This document shows positions 29,045 to 37,526 of a stretch of DNA of 64,000 bases, one piece after another (within the stretch, counting starts at the first letter, position 1; each line of letters opens with the position of its first letter). The position numbers were made by a program, and so were the translations under genes. Origin of the DNA: Prescottella equi. Lineage in GTDB: Bacteria > Actinomycetota > Actinomycetes > Mycobacteriales > Mycobacteriaceae. Below the pieces are notes generated by a model that saw only the letters and a program-made list of their open reading frames with translations, searched no databases and had not been told where the DNA came from. Where the stretch lies: NCBI RefSeq assembly GCF_002094305.1, contig NZ_LWTX01000007.1, positions 124,001 through 188,000 of the forward strand. The letters are read 5' to 3'.

Positions 29045-31105
29045 ATGCACGCGTTACGCAGGGCTGCCCTCGCGACCATGGCAGTCGCGATGTCGCTGGC
29101 GTTGCCGGTCGGCATTGCCGTATCCGCCCCCTCCACCGGCGGCGGACCGGTTGCCCAAGCCGCTCCGAGCACTCCGGTCACAACCGTCTCCCCGAAGACC
29201 GGCCTGAAGGACGGCGACACGATTTCCGTCTCGGGCGCCGGATTCTCCGGCGCCGGCGCCGGGATCTACGTCGGGCTCGTCCAGGACGACGCGTTCTCGT
29301 CGACCAACGCCGGCGCGTGGATGACGATGGAATTCATCAAAGCCGCCGACATCGCCAGCGGCGCGTGGAGCACCCGCGTCACCGTCGCCGCCACCAAGGG
29401 CGCCTTCGACTGCATCGAGAACGCCTGCTCGATCTACACCGTCGCGGCCCACGGTTCGAGCGATCGCTCGCAGGACACCAAGGTCCCGGTGTCGTTCGCG
29501 GCCGTGACCCCGACGACCACACCGGCACCCACCACCTCGACACCCCCGCCGTCGACACCCCCTCCGTCGACGACGCCTCCGAGCACCACGACACCGAAGC
29601 CGACCACCACGGCGCCGAAACCGACGACGACCGTTCCGACGACCACGCCGCCGCCGACCACCGCCACGCCCCCGGTGACCGGCAGCGGACCGCGCGTCAG
29701 CGTCGGCAAGACCAGCGGACTCAACGCCGCAGGAGACAAGATCAGCGTCCGGGGCAGTGGATTCTCCACCACAGGCATGGGCATCTACGTCGGCATCGCG
29801 CAGACGAACAAGTACTCGTCGACCAACGCCGACATGTTCTACGGCACCAAGTACATCAAGCCGACCGACATGCCGGGCGGCTCCTTCTCCACCACGATCG
29901 ACGTCATCGGCGCCTTCCCGAACGGCGACTGCATCAACAACGAGTGCGCCCTCTACACGCTCGCCGCGCACGGCTCGTCGGACCGCAGCCAGGACACCAA
30001 GACCAAGATCACCTTCGTCGGAACCGCACCGCCGGTCACCGGCGGTGGCGGCGGTGGCGGCGGGACCGCAACCGGCCCCGGCGCGGCGGGCGCAGCCCCC
30101 GGCACCACGTTCACGGCGAACAGTGGCCTGTCGGTGTCGCTCTCCAAGTCGAGCGACATCAACCCGGCCGGCGAGACGGTCACGGTGTCCGGGTCCGGCT
30201 TCTCCGGCGCGGCCCCCGGCCTCTACGTCGGCCTCGTCCAGGACAACGTCTTCTCGGCGGCCGACGCGTCGGTGTGGATGACCTCGGCTTTCGTCAAACC
30301 CGAGCAGATCTCGGGTGGCAACTGGTCGCTGTCGGTGGACATGGTGGCGACGCGGGGCGCGTTCGACTGCATCAAGAATGCGTGCTCGATCTACACCGTG
30401 ATGGCGCACGGCTCCTCCGACCGGAGCCAGGACACCAAGACGCCGGTGAGCTTCGTCGGCGGCGTCGCCCCGGGCACCGTGACCGCGCCTCCGGCGCTGA
30501 ATGCCGCAGGCGCTCCGGGCGCCGCGAAGACCGCGGCCGTGACACTGTCGAAGGCCAAGGGCCTGAAGGTCGAGGGCGACGAGATCACCATCTCGGGCAC
30601 CGGGTTCTCGGGTCAACAGCCCGGGATCTACGTCGGCCTGATTCAGGAGAGCAAGTTCTCGACGACCGACGCGGGCGCCTGGATGACGACCGCCTTCATC
30701 ACGCCCAGCCGGATCAAGGACGGCGCGTGGTCGACCAGCATGAAGGTCCAGGCCGTCAAGGGCGACTCGGACTGCACGAAGAACGCCTGCTCGATCTACA
30801 CGATCGCCGCGCACGGCTCGAGCGACCGCAGCCAGGACACCCAGACGCCGGTCAGCTTCGGCGACGACCCCGACGCCCCCAACGCAGACAAGGCCGCAGC
30901 CGCGGCCCTGACCGCGGACGGCGGACCCACCGACGGCGGCACCTCCGCCGCGGCGAACGAGTCGAACACGTCGGACTCCGCGATCCGCAATCTGGCGGAC
31001 GCGATCTCCGACGGCACCGCCTGGATCATCCCGCTGCTCGTCGGCGCCGTCATCGGAGCCGGATTCGCGGTCGCGACCACTGTCGCGCTGCGCCGCCGGG
31101 CGTAG
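29045..31105 (+). CDS. Surface protein with four tandem neocarzinostatin-like domains
   Basis: This 686-residue protein has a signal peptide (residues 1 to about 28), four homologous domains of roughly 108 residues (46-151, 217-326, 363-471, 498-605), a Pro/Thr-rich linker (152-215), a Gly linker (333-341) and one C-terminal transmembrane helix (658-681) followed by RRRA. Each domain has a D/E-C-x4-C pair (Cys123/128, 296/301, 442/447, 577/582) and a block AHGSSDRSQDT (His136, 309, 455, 590). The GLxxGDxIxVSGxGFSG start and the Cys pair resemble the neocarzinostatin beta-sandwich. Iron boxes upstream suggest a function in iron or heme acquisition; this is inference. It is neither LPXTG-anchored nor an HtaA domain protein. 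Confidence 0.8.
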   Translation: MHALRRAALATMAVAMSLALPVGIAVSAPSTGGGPVAQAAPSTPVTTVSPKTGLKDGDTISVSGAGFSGAGAGIYVGLVQDDAFSSTNAGAWMTMEFIKAADIASGAWSTRVTVAATKGAFDCIENACSIYTVAAHGSSDRSQDTKVPVSFAAVTPTTTPAPTTSTPPPSTPPPSTTPPSTTTPKPTTTAPKPTTTVPTTTPPPTTATPPVTGSGPRVSVGKTSGLNAAGDKISVRGSGFSTTGMGIYVGIAQTNKYSSTNADMFYGTKYIKPTDMPGGSFSTTIDVIGAFPNGDCINNECALYTLAAHGSSDRSQDTKTKITFVGTAPPVTGGGGGGGGTATGPGAAGAAPGTTFTANSGLSVSLSKSSDINPAGETVTVSGSGFSGAAPGLYVGLVQDNVFSAADASVWMTSAFVKPEQISGGNWSLSVDMVATRGAFDCIKNACSIYTVMAHGSSDRSQDTKTPVSFVGGVAPGTVTAPPALNAAGAPGAAKTAAVTLSKAKGLKVEGDEITISGTGFSGQQPGIYVGLIQESKFSTTDAGAWMTTAFITPSRIKDGAWSTSMKVQAVKGDSDCTKNACSIYTIAAHGSSDRSQDTQTPVSFGDDPDAPNADKAAAAALTADGGPTDGGTSAAANESNTSDSAIRNLADAISDGTAWIIPLLVGAVIGAGFAVATTVALRRRA
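29180..30859 (+). repeat. Four in-frame domain repeats
   Basis: Units lie at 29180-29497, 29693-30022, 30131-30457 and 30536-30859, about 320 bases each. Shared blocks are GIYVGLVQ, AWMT, DCxxNACSIYT and AHGSSDRSQDT. Units 1, 3 and 4 are the closest; unit 2 is the most divergent (FYGTKY replaces AWMT). DNA identity is moderate, so the duplications are not recent. Confidence 0.85.
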
Positions 31106-31113
31106 CATCGCCG

Positions 31114-31153
31114 CCTCGGGTGGGGCATCCGTGAACGGATGCCCCACCCGAGG
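31114..31153 (+). terminator. Strong terminator after the four-domain surface gene
   Basis: A perfect 18-bp stem (31114-31131 with 31136-31153) closes the loop TGAA eight bases after the stop. It separates the two paralogous surface genes, so the second needs its own promoter, in agreement with its own iron boxes. Confidence 0.85.
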
Positions 31154-31228
31154 CGTGCCCGAAACTGCTGGAACACAATCCATTTCGCGCGAAAGCGAAC
31201 AGAGCAACCTCTTTACTCCGCCCCGAGC

Positions 31229-31247
31229 AAAGGCTAGCTTTACCTAA
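31229..31247 (+). promoter_or_regulatory. IdeR/DtxR-like iron box upstream of the three-domain surface protein
   Basis: AAAGGCTAGCTTTACCTAA matches TTAGGTTAGSCTAACCTAA at 14 of 19 positions. A second partial copy (TTTCGCCTACCT, near 31249-31260) follows directly. The box is 43 bases before the ATG at 31290, a position for repression of the promoter. Confidence 0.6.
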
Positions 31248-31289
31248 GTTTCGCCTACCTCTCGGCGAACCACACCAGAAAGTAGGAAG

Positions 31290-32630
31290 ATGCGCGCGCT
31301 AACAAAGTCCGCGGTCCTGGCGGTTGCCGCCACGGTCGCCTGCACGCTGCCGATGGGCGTCGCGGCAGCGCAGACCAGCCCGTTCGGTTCGCTGGGCAGC
31401 CTCGGTTCCAGCGATCCGGGCCCCGAGACCCCGGCGCCCCAGGTGACGGTCTCGAAGTCCGCCGACATTTCCGCGGCCGGTGAAACGATCACGGTCACCG
31501 GCAGTGGGTTCTCCGGCGCCGGCGACGGCATCTACGTGGGCCTGGTGCAGGACGACAAGTTCTCGGTCACCGACGCGGCCGCGTGGATGACCACCAAGTG
31601 GCTCAGGTCGACCGACATCGTCGGCGGTTCCTGGAGCGCCGCGATCGACGTCGAAGCCGTCAAAGCCGGCTCCGACTGCCTGGTGAACGCCTGCTCGATC
31701 TACACGATCGCCGCGCACGGTTCCAGCGACCGCAGCCAGGACACCCGGACCCCGATCACGTTCGCGCAGCCGATCGTTCCGGCCGGTCCGGCGGTGACGG
31801 TCTCGAAGTCCACCGGCCTGACGAACGACGAAGAGCTCACGGTCACCGGCACCGGCTTCGGCCGCGGCGGCCAGGGCATCTACGTCGCTCTCGCACAGGT
31901 CGACAGGTACTCCAACACCGACAGTGCCGTCTTCCACTCCACCAAGTGGATCAAGCCCGCCCAGATCGTCGACGGCGGGTTCAACACCACCCTGAAGGCC
32001 ACCGCGATCAAGGGTGACGCGAACTGCTACGAGAACGCCTGCGCGATCTTCACGCTCGCCGACCACAACACGCTCACCGACCGCAGCCAGGACACGCAGA
32101 CACCGGTCACGTTCGCTCCGCCGGTCGTCGTGCCGACACCTACGGTCACCGCGAACAAGACCACGAATCTGGTCGCCGGTGACACCATCACCGTCTCGGG
32201 CACCGGGTTCCAGGGTGCCGCCGCCGGCACCGGCATCTACTACGGCATCGTCCAGGACGACCAGTTCTCGACCACGAACTCCGCCGCATGGATCACCACG
32301 GCATTCGTCACCCCGGCGCAGATCGTGGACGGCTCCTGGACCGGCAGCATCTCCGCGACCGCGCTGAAGGGCAATTCCAACTGCTACGTGAACGCGTGCT
32401 CGATCCGCACCGTGATGGCCCACGGCTCCACGGACCGGACCCAGGACACCCGGACGCCGATCACCTTCGCCCCGCTGCCACCCGCGAACGCGGTCGTCGA
32501 TGCTCCGGAGATCGAGAACGCCGCCAGCGTCCACTCGTCCTCCGACAGCGGCCTGCCGATCGCTCCGCTCGCCATCGGTGGCGCCATCGCCGCCGGTCTG
32601 GCGGTGACGGCACTGCGTCGTCGCGTCTGA
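31290..32630 (+). CDS. Surface protein with three tandem neocarzinostatin-like domains
   Basis: This 446-residue paralogue of the preceding gene has a signal peptide ending near VAAAQ, three domains (51-158, 168-275, 286-393), a short linker and a C-terminal transmembrane helix (422-442) ending ALRRRV. Cys pairs are 130/135, 246/251 and 365/370; the His block is AHGSSDRSQDT in unit 1, ADHNTLTDRSQDT in unit 2 and AHGSTDRTQDT in unit 3. ATG 31290 follows AGGAAG. It has its own iron boxes and terminator. A surface ligand-binding role, perhaps heme or another hydrophobic cofactor, is inferred from the fold resemblance and the iron boxes only. Confidence 0.8.
   Translation: MRALTKSAVLAVAATVACTLPMGVAAAQTSPFGSLGSLGSSDPGPETPAPQVTVSKSADISAAGETITVTGSGFSGAGDGIYVGLVQDDKFSVTDAAAWMTTKWLRSTDIVGGSWSAAIDVEAVKAGSDCLVNACSIYTIAAHGSSDRSQDTRTPITFAQPIVPAGPAVTVSKSTGLTNDEELTVTGTGFGRGGQGIYVALAQVDRYSNTDSAVFHSTKWIKPAQIVDGGFNTTLKATAIKGDANCYENACAIFTLADHNTLTDRSQDTQTPVTFAPPVVVPTPTVTANKTTNLVAGDTITVSGTGFQGAAAGTGIYYGIVQDDQFSTTNSAAWITTAFVTPAQIVDGSWTGSISATALKGNSNCYVNACSIRTVMAHGSTDRTQDTRTPITFAPLPPANAVVDAPEIENAASVHSSSDSGLPIAPLAIGGAIAAGLAVTALRRRV
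31440..32468 (+). repeat. Three in-frame domain repeats
   Basis: Units lie at 31440-31763, 31791-32114 and 32145-32468. They are homologous to the repeats of the upstream gene. Unit 1 is nearest to units 1 and 4 of that gene, which points to gene duplication followed by domain loss or gain. Confidence 0.85.
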
Positions 32631-32647
32631 TCCGACACAGCTCCCCC

Positions 32648-32684
32648 GGCCTGGCCTTCGCCCTTCGGGGGCGGAGGCCAGGCC
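32648..32684 (+). terminator. Terminator after the three-domain surface gene
   Basis: A GGCCTGGCCT / AGGCCAGGCC stem with an inner CGCCC / GGGCG extension is followed by TGTTTC. It lies 18 bases after the stop. Confidence 0.75.
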
Positions 32685-32706
32685 TGTTTCCCGTCGGCAA
32701 CACCGG

Positions 32707-32712
32707 TACGGT
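32707..32712 (+). promoter_or_regulatory. Predicted -10 box, leaderless yaaA
   Basis: TACGGT is followed by eight bases and then the GTG at 32721. No Shine-Dalgarno is seen before this GTG. Confidence 0.4.
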
Positions 32713-32720
32713 TACCTACT

Positions 32721-33464
32721 GTGCTGGTGTTGCTTCCCCCTTCCGAAACCAAGTCAGACGGCGGCAAGGGCGCGCCGCTCGACCTCGGCGAACTGTCGAT
32801 GCCGCAGCTGACCGAGACCCGCGAGATGCTCGTGTCGGCGCTCGTCGACCTCGCGGCCGACACGGAGGCGTCGAACCTGGCGCTCGGGCTCGGCCCCAAG
32901 CAGGCCGACGAGATCGAACGCAACGCCAAGGTGTGGGTCTCCCCCACCCGTCCAGCGCTCGAGCGCTACACCGGTGTGCTGTTCGACGCCCTCGACGCGA
33001 AGTCGTTCACGAAAGTGCAGCGGGAGAAGGCGTTCCGTCGGCTCGCGATGGGCTCGGCGCTGTTCGGCGCCGTCCGCGCGGGCGATCCCATCCCGGCGTA
33101 CCGGCTGTCGGGCGGCTCCAAGCTGCCGGGCTTCGGCACGCTGCAGTCGCTGTGGAAGCCGGAGTTGACGGACGCGCTGCTCTCGGAGGCCGACGGCGGT
33201 CTGGTGGTGGACCTGCGCTCGGGCACCTACCAGCAGTTGGGCCCGGTGCCCGACGCGGTGATCGCGACGGTCCTCACCGAACAACCGGACGGCTCACGCA
33301 AGGTGGTCAGCCACTTCAACAAGCACCACAAGGGGCTGCTGGCGCGGGCACTGACGGTGACCCGCGCGGAGCCGTCCGACATCAAAGGTGTGGCCCGGGT
33401 CGCGGCGAAGTCGGGACTGCGGGTGGAGATCGCGTCGGACTCGGAACTGATCATCCTCACCTGA
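32721..33464 (+). CDS. yaaA: YaaA-family peroxide-stress protein
   Basis: This 247-residue protein of the DUF328/YaaA family has the N-terminal LVLLPPSETK motif, the RYTGVLFDAL segment, YRLSGGSKLPG and the C-terminal HFNKHHKG block. E. coli YaaA lowers intracellular free iron during peroxide stress and binds DNA. Its position just after two genes with iron boxes may or may not be meaningful, since a terminator lies between. The last eight bases overlap the convergent transporter gene. Confidence 0.88.
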   Translation: MLVLLPPSETKSDGGKGAPLDLGELSMPQLTETREMLVSALVDLAADTEASNLALGLGPKQADEIERNAKVWVSPTRPALERYTGVLFDALDAKSFTKVQREKAFRRLAMGSALFGAVRAGDPIPAYRLSGGSKLPGFGTLQSLWKPELTDALLSEADGGLVVDLRSGTYQQLGPVPDAVIATVLTEQPDGSRKVVSHFNKHHKGLLARALTVTRAEPSDIKGVARVAAKSGLRVEIASDSELIILT

Positions 33465-34323
33465 CACCGCTCGGTACCGCACGGACCGCGGCGCCGCTCT
33501 CGTGTGCGGCGGCGCCCCGGGCGAGCGCGACGACCGAGACCGCCGTCGCGACGAGCGCACCGATCAGCAGCAGGCCCACGCCGCGCCCCACGTCGAGGTA
33601 TTCCCCGAGCACCACGAACCCGAGCAGCGCCGCGACGGCCGGTTCCGAGACCGTCGTCGCGGGCAGCGACGCCTGCAGTTCCCCGGTTCGGAACGCGAGT
33701 TGCTGGATCCCGACGGCGGCCGCGAACACCGCGATCAGCACGTACACCTCGAGCGACGTCAGCAGCGAGATCGGCCCCCGTGCGAGCAGGTGAACAACGG
33801 ACTTGGTGAGCACCGCTCCCACACCGAACAGCGCGCCACCCGCGAGACCGAACAGCAAGGCGCGCCGGGCGGCGGACCCGCTCCGAGCACCGAGCAGACA
33901 CAGCACGAGCGCGGGCACCCCGATCGCCGCGACGACCACCCAGTGCCACGTCTCCGCGCGCTCGGCACCCGGTTTGGGATCACCGACCACCACCAACAGC
34001 GCGACGGCCACCGTCAGCGTCGCCGCCCACGCCCAGTCCGACGGCCGCACAGCCCGGCCCGACAGCCGCGCGCTCAGCGGCAGCGCGAACATCAGCGAGA
34101 GCACCAACAGCGGCTGCACAAGCAGCAGCGACCCGACACCGAGGGCCGCCGCCTGCAGGACGTAGCCGCCCGCGCCGGCGAGGGCCCCGGCCCACCACGT
34201 GCCGTCGCGCAGTGAGGCCGACAACGACGTCGTCGCGGCCGCCCGTTGGCGCATGACGTTCCCCATCGCGATGCACAACGCGGACGCCAGCGCGAGCAGG
34301 ACGGACAGCAGGGTCTGGGCCAC
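33457..34323 (-). CDS. DMT-family (EamA-like) membrane transporter
   Basis: This 288-residue integral membrane protein has about nine or ten hydrophobic helices in two weakly related halves, typical of the drug/metabolite transporter superfamily. The first half contains SALCIAMGNVMRQRAA and the second half FGVGAVLTKS. Substrate is unknown. It starts with GTG at 34323, and its 3' end overlaps the convergent yaaA by eight bases. Confidence 0.8.
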   Translation of the reverse strand: MAQTLLSVLLALASALCIAMGNVMRQRAAATTSLSASLRDGTWWAGALAGAGGYVLQAAALGVGSLLLVQPLLVLSLMFALPLSARLSGRAVRPSDWAWAATLTVAVALLVVVGDPKPGAERAETWHWVVVAAIGVPALVLCLLGARSGSAARRALLFGLAGGALFGVGAVLTKSVVHLLARGPISLLTSLEVYVLIAVFAAAVGIQQLAFRTGELQASLPATTVSEPAVAALLGFVVLGEYLDVGRGVGLLLIGALVATAVSVVALARGAAAHESGAAVRAVPSGVR

Positions 34324-34351
34324 TCGGGGAATCCTAAGGCGCTCCGCACCT

Positions 34352-34391
34352 GTGCGCCTTTTCGGTAGTGCCGGCTACCAAAAAGGCGCAC
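34352..34391. terminator. Palindromic hairpin downstream of efpA
   Basis: Nearly perfect inverted repeat: GTGCGCCTTTT, then GGTAG, loop TGCCGG, CTACC, then AAAAGGCGCAC. The T run in one arm and A run in the other give a terminator-like structure on both strands. It lies seven bases after the efpA stop and upstream of the DMT gene. Confidence 0.65.
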
Positions 34392-34397
34392 GGGCGG

Positions 34398-35879
34398 TTA
34401 CGCCTGCTGCGCCGCCTTCTCGGCGGCCTGGGCCTGCGCCACCTGCTCGGGCGTGAACCGGATGAACAGCGCGGCGAGGGCGGCGAGCGCGGCGAGGATC
34501 GCGCAACCGAGCAGCGCGAACGTGTAGCCACTGGAGAGGGCGTCGAGTTGGGCGGGCGTCATGTCCGCGGCCGGAATGCCGGACACGCCGCCCTCCGACA
34601 GGGTCCTCGACGTGGCCATCGCACCGACGATCGCGAGACCGACCGGGCCGAACAGTGTCTGCGCCACCTGAGCGATCGCCGCGAGCGGACCGATCTCGCT
34701 CGGACCGACACCGGCGATGGCGCACAGCGGCAGCGGCACCACCGCGAGGCCGACACCGAAGCCCACCCCGACCACGAGCACGAACAGGTTTCCGACATAC
34801 GTCGCGGACGCGTCGAGCGTCGAGCCGTACATCAGCCCGACGAACGTGATGAGTGTGCCGGCGACGACGAGCCAGCGCGGCTGCACCTTCACCGCGATCT
34901 TGGAGGCCACGAACGCGGCCGCGCCGAGTCCGAACGCGAACGGAACGAATGCCAGACCGGCGCGCAGCGGGGTGTAGGCGAGGACGTCCTGCACGAACAG
35001 CGCGACGAACGGGGCGAGCGAGAACATCACCATGCCGACGAGGGCGAGGGAGATGAACGTCGCGACGCGGCTACGGTTGCGGAACAGCGTGAACGGCAGC
35101 AGCGGGTTCTCGGCGCGACGCTCGACCGCGAGGAACCCGCCCAGCAGGACGAATCCGCCGACCAACCCGATCAGTACGAGCGGGCTGCCCCAACCCATCT
35201 CGGGCCCCTCGGTGAACCCGAACACGACGCCGGTGCAGCCCAGGGTCGCGAGGATCGCGCCCGGGACGTCGAGTTTGAGGCGCTCGGCACCCGTCTCCTC
35301 CAGCGCCCGGAAGGCGAGCAGCAGGATGACCAGGCCGATCGGGACGTTGATGAGGAAGATCCACCGCCACGACACCTCGGTGAGCGCGCCGCCGACGATC
35401 AGCCCCAGCACCGAGCCGACACCGGTCATCGCCGCGAAGATCGCGATGGCCTGATTGCGCACCGGTCCGGGCGCGAACGTCGTCGCAACGAGTGCCAGTG
35501 CGGTCGGAGACGCGATCGCGGCGCCGACACCCTGCAGGGCGCGAGCAGCGACGAGGGTGGCCTCGTTGGTCGCGAGCCCACACAGGAGCGACGTGACCGT
35601 GAACAGGGCCACGCCGCCGATGAACACCCGTTTTCGGCCGAACGCATCGCCGAGCCGACCGCCCAGCAGCATCAAGCCACCGAACGTGAGCGCGTACGAC
35701 GTGATCACCCAGTTGCGCCCGGAATCGCTGAGCCCCAGGTCTTCCTGGATCTTGGCGAGCGCGAGCGAGGCGACGGTGCCGTCGAGCACCATCATCAGCT
35801 GCATGCCGCTGAGGACGACGATCGCGAGGCCGAACGCCCGCGTGGTCACGGGGTACTTCACGGCGGTGGAGTCAGACAC
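34398..35879 (-). CDS. efpA: EfpA-like MFS exporter (DHA2 family)
   Basis: This 493-residue, 14-helix major facilitator protein has the motif GGRLGDAFGRKRVF between helices 2 and 3 and the motif GVGSVLGLIVGGALTEVSWRWIFLINVPIG in helix 5. Sequence and neighbours (proS, cysG, cob genes) match M. tuberculosis efpA, which exports drugs and has been linked to lipid transport. It lacks the N-terminal hydrophilic extension of the mycobacterial protein. The GTG start at 35879 is eleven bases after the cysG stop, without an obvious ribosome binding site, so coupled translation is likely. Confidence 0.88.
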   Translation of the reverse strand: MSDSTAVKYPVTTRAFGLAIVVLSGMQLMMVLDGTVASLALAKIQEDLGLSDSGRNWVITSYALTFGGLMLLGGRLGDAFGRKRVFIGGVALFTVTSLLCGLATNEATLVAARALQGVGAAIASPTALALVATTFAPGPVRNQAIAIFAAMTGVGSVLGLIVGGALTEVSWRWIFLINVPIGLVILLLAFRALEETGAERLKLDVPGAILATLGCTGVVFGFTEGPEMGWGSPLVLIGLVGGFVLLGGFLAVERRAENPLLPFTLFRNRSRVATFISLALVGMVMFSLAPFVALFVQDVLAYTPLRAGLAFVPFAFGLGAAAFVASKIAVKVQPRWLVVAGTLITFVGLMYGSTLDASATYVGNLFVLVVGVGFGVGLAVVPLPLCAIAGVGPSEIGPLAAIAQVAQTLFGPVGLAIVGAMATSRTLSEGGVSGIPAADMTPAQLDALSSGYTFALLGCAILAALAALAALFIRFTPEQVAQAQAAEKAAQQA

Positions 35880-35890
35880 GAGAGTTCACG

Positions 35891-37117
35891 TTACCGAGAG
35901 TCTGCGGAGAACCCGGCCACCGTGCCGATGACCACGATCGCCGGCGGGCGGATGTTCTCCTCCCGAACCCGGGCCGCGACGGTTGCCAGGTCGGCCCGCA
36001 GGACCCGCTGGGTGCGCAGGGTGCCCTCCTGGATCACGGTGACCGGCGTCTCGGCGGGGCGGCCGCCGGCGACGAGAACGGCCGCGAACTGCTCGATCCG
36101 TTCCACCGCCATGAGCAGCACGATGGTGCCGCGCAACTTCGCCAGCGCCGCCCAGTCGACCAGCGAGTCCGGGTGGTCTGGCGCGACGTGACCGCTCACG
36201 ACCACGAACTCGTGGGTGACGCCGCGGTGCGTGACGGGGATGCCCGCTGCGGACGGCACGGAGATCGCGCTCGTGATGCCGGGGACGACGGTGACCGGGA
36301 CACCGGCGGCCGCGCACGCCTCGAGTTCCTCGAAGCCGCGGCCGAACACGTACGGATCGCCGCCCTTGAGCCGGACCACGAACTTGCCGGCCTTCGCATT
36401 GTCGACGAGCGCGGCGTTGATCGCCTCCTGCGCCATCGCGCGGCCGTAGGGGATCTTGGCGGCGTCGACCACCTCGACGTGCGGGCCGAGTTCGGCGAGC
36501 AGTTCCGGGGGCGCGAGGCGGTCGGCCACGACGACGTCGGCGCGAGCCAGCAGCCGGCGGCCGCGGACGGTGATGAGGTCCGGATCGCCGGGGCCGCCGC
36601 CGACGAGGGCGACGCCGGGCGCGGGTGCCTCGTCGGTGTCGGTGACGGCACCGGACTGCAGTGCCTCGATCAGCGCGGTGCGGACCGCGGCCGAACGCCG
36701 GTGCGCGCCGCCCGCGAGCACGCCGAGGGACAGTCCGTCGAAGCTTCCGGTGGCCGGGGTGACGGCGGTGCCGTCGCGGGCGCTGTCGGCACGGACGCAG
36801 AAGATGCGACCCCGCTCGGCCTCGGCCACGATGGCCGCGTTGGTGTCCGGCTCGTCGGTGGACGCGATCGCGTACCAGGCCCCGTCGAGGTCGCCGTCGC
36901 GGTAGTCGCGCAGCTCGAGCTTGATCTGCCCGGACGTCGCCATGCCCTCGACGGCCGGGGTGACTTCGCGGCTCACGACATGGACATCGGCGCCGGACGC
37001 CACCAGCAACCCGAGGCGGCGCTGGGCGACGGTGCCGCCACCGACCACCACGACACGACGGTCCGTCAGGTTGAGTCCGACCAGGTAGCTGGTCTCGTCA
37101 CCGGCGGAAGCAGACAC
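35891..37117 (-). CDS. cysG: Siroheme synthase: precorrin-2 dehydrogenase plus uroporphyrinogen-III C-methyltransferase
   Basis: This 408-residue bifunctional protein begins with an NAD-binding domain (VVVVGGGTVAQRRLGLL, about 15-150) that oxidises precorrin-2, followed by a SAM-dependent methyltransferase (ALVGGGPGDPDLITVRG, VVADRL, RLKGGDPYVFGRGFEE) making precorrin-2 from uroporphyrinogen III. GTG 37117 has GGGGAG four bases upstream. It is the last clearly cobalamin/siroheme gene of the operon led by the riboswitch at 41512-41620, and is followed by efpA. Confidence 0.93.
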   Translation of the reverse strand: MSASAGDETSYLVGLNLTDRRVVVVGGGTVAQRRLGLLVASGADVHVVSREVTPAVEGMATSGQIKLELRDYRDGDLDGAWYAIASTDEPDTNAAIVAEAERGRIFCVRADSARDGTAVTPATGSFDGLSLGVLAGGAHRRSAAVRTALIEALQSGAVTDTDEAPAPGVALVGGGPGDPDLITVRGRRLLARADVVVADRLAPPELLAELGPHVEVVDAAKIPYGRAMAQEAINAALVDNAKAGKFVVRLKGGDPYVFGRGFEELEACAAAGVPVTVVPGITSAISVPSAAGIPVTHRGVTHEFVVVSGHVAPDHPDSLVDWAALAKLRGTIVLLMAVERIEQFAAVLVAGGRPAETPVTVIQEGTLRTQRVLRADLATVAARVREENIRPPAIVVIGTVAGFSADSR

Positions 37118-37163
37118 TCGTCTCCCCGTTCTCCAGAAATCGTTCGGTTGTCATCTCGACAGA

Positions 37164-37526
37164 TCACGAAACACTACGGGCGACCGCGACGGTCACGCCA
37201 TTCGTCACGTGCTTCGTCACAATCAGCGGGCCGCCGTCCGACGCGAGGAGCGCGGCGGCTTCGGCGACGCTCGGCGTCCCCACCGCGTCGTCGACCGTCG
37301 CCGCGGGGTTCGGCACGGCCACTGCCGCGAGTTCTTCGGCCGGGAAGCCGACCAGTGCGGTTCCGAGTACCTCGGCGGCATCGCGGAACGGCGGATGTTC
37401 CGTCTTGCGGTCCAGGGTGGCGAGTACACGCACCGACTCGTCGCCACAGACCTCGACCACGGCGGCCACGATGTCCGCGGCGCCCACGCGGCTGCCGGCG
37501 CCGACGCCCACACACAGGTCACCCAC
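37164..37526 (-). CDS. CobE/CbiG C-terminal-type cobalamin biosynthesis protein
   Basis: This 120-residue small protein matches the CobE/CbiG C-terminal domain: GDLCVGVGAGSRVG at the start and the STLDxK-like VLATLDRKTEHP segment. The family acts near ring contraction and C-20 removal in corrin synthesis; its exact biochemical role is not well defined. GTG 37526 overlaps the end of cobB by eight bases. A second GTG four codons later is possible. Confidence 0.8.
   Translation of the reverse strand: MGDLCVGVGAGSRVGAADIVAAVVEVCGDESVRVLATLDRKTEHPPFRDAAEVLGTALVGFPAEELAAVAVPNPAATVDDAVGTPSVAEAAALLASDGGPLIVTKHVTNGVTVAVARSVS

Noticed and set aside
29045-32630. HtaA-type heme-binding domains
   Set aside because: The iron boxes suggest it, but the repeat sequence lacks HtaA conserved blocks and instead resembles neocarzinostatin with a Cys-x4-Cys pair.
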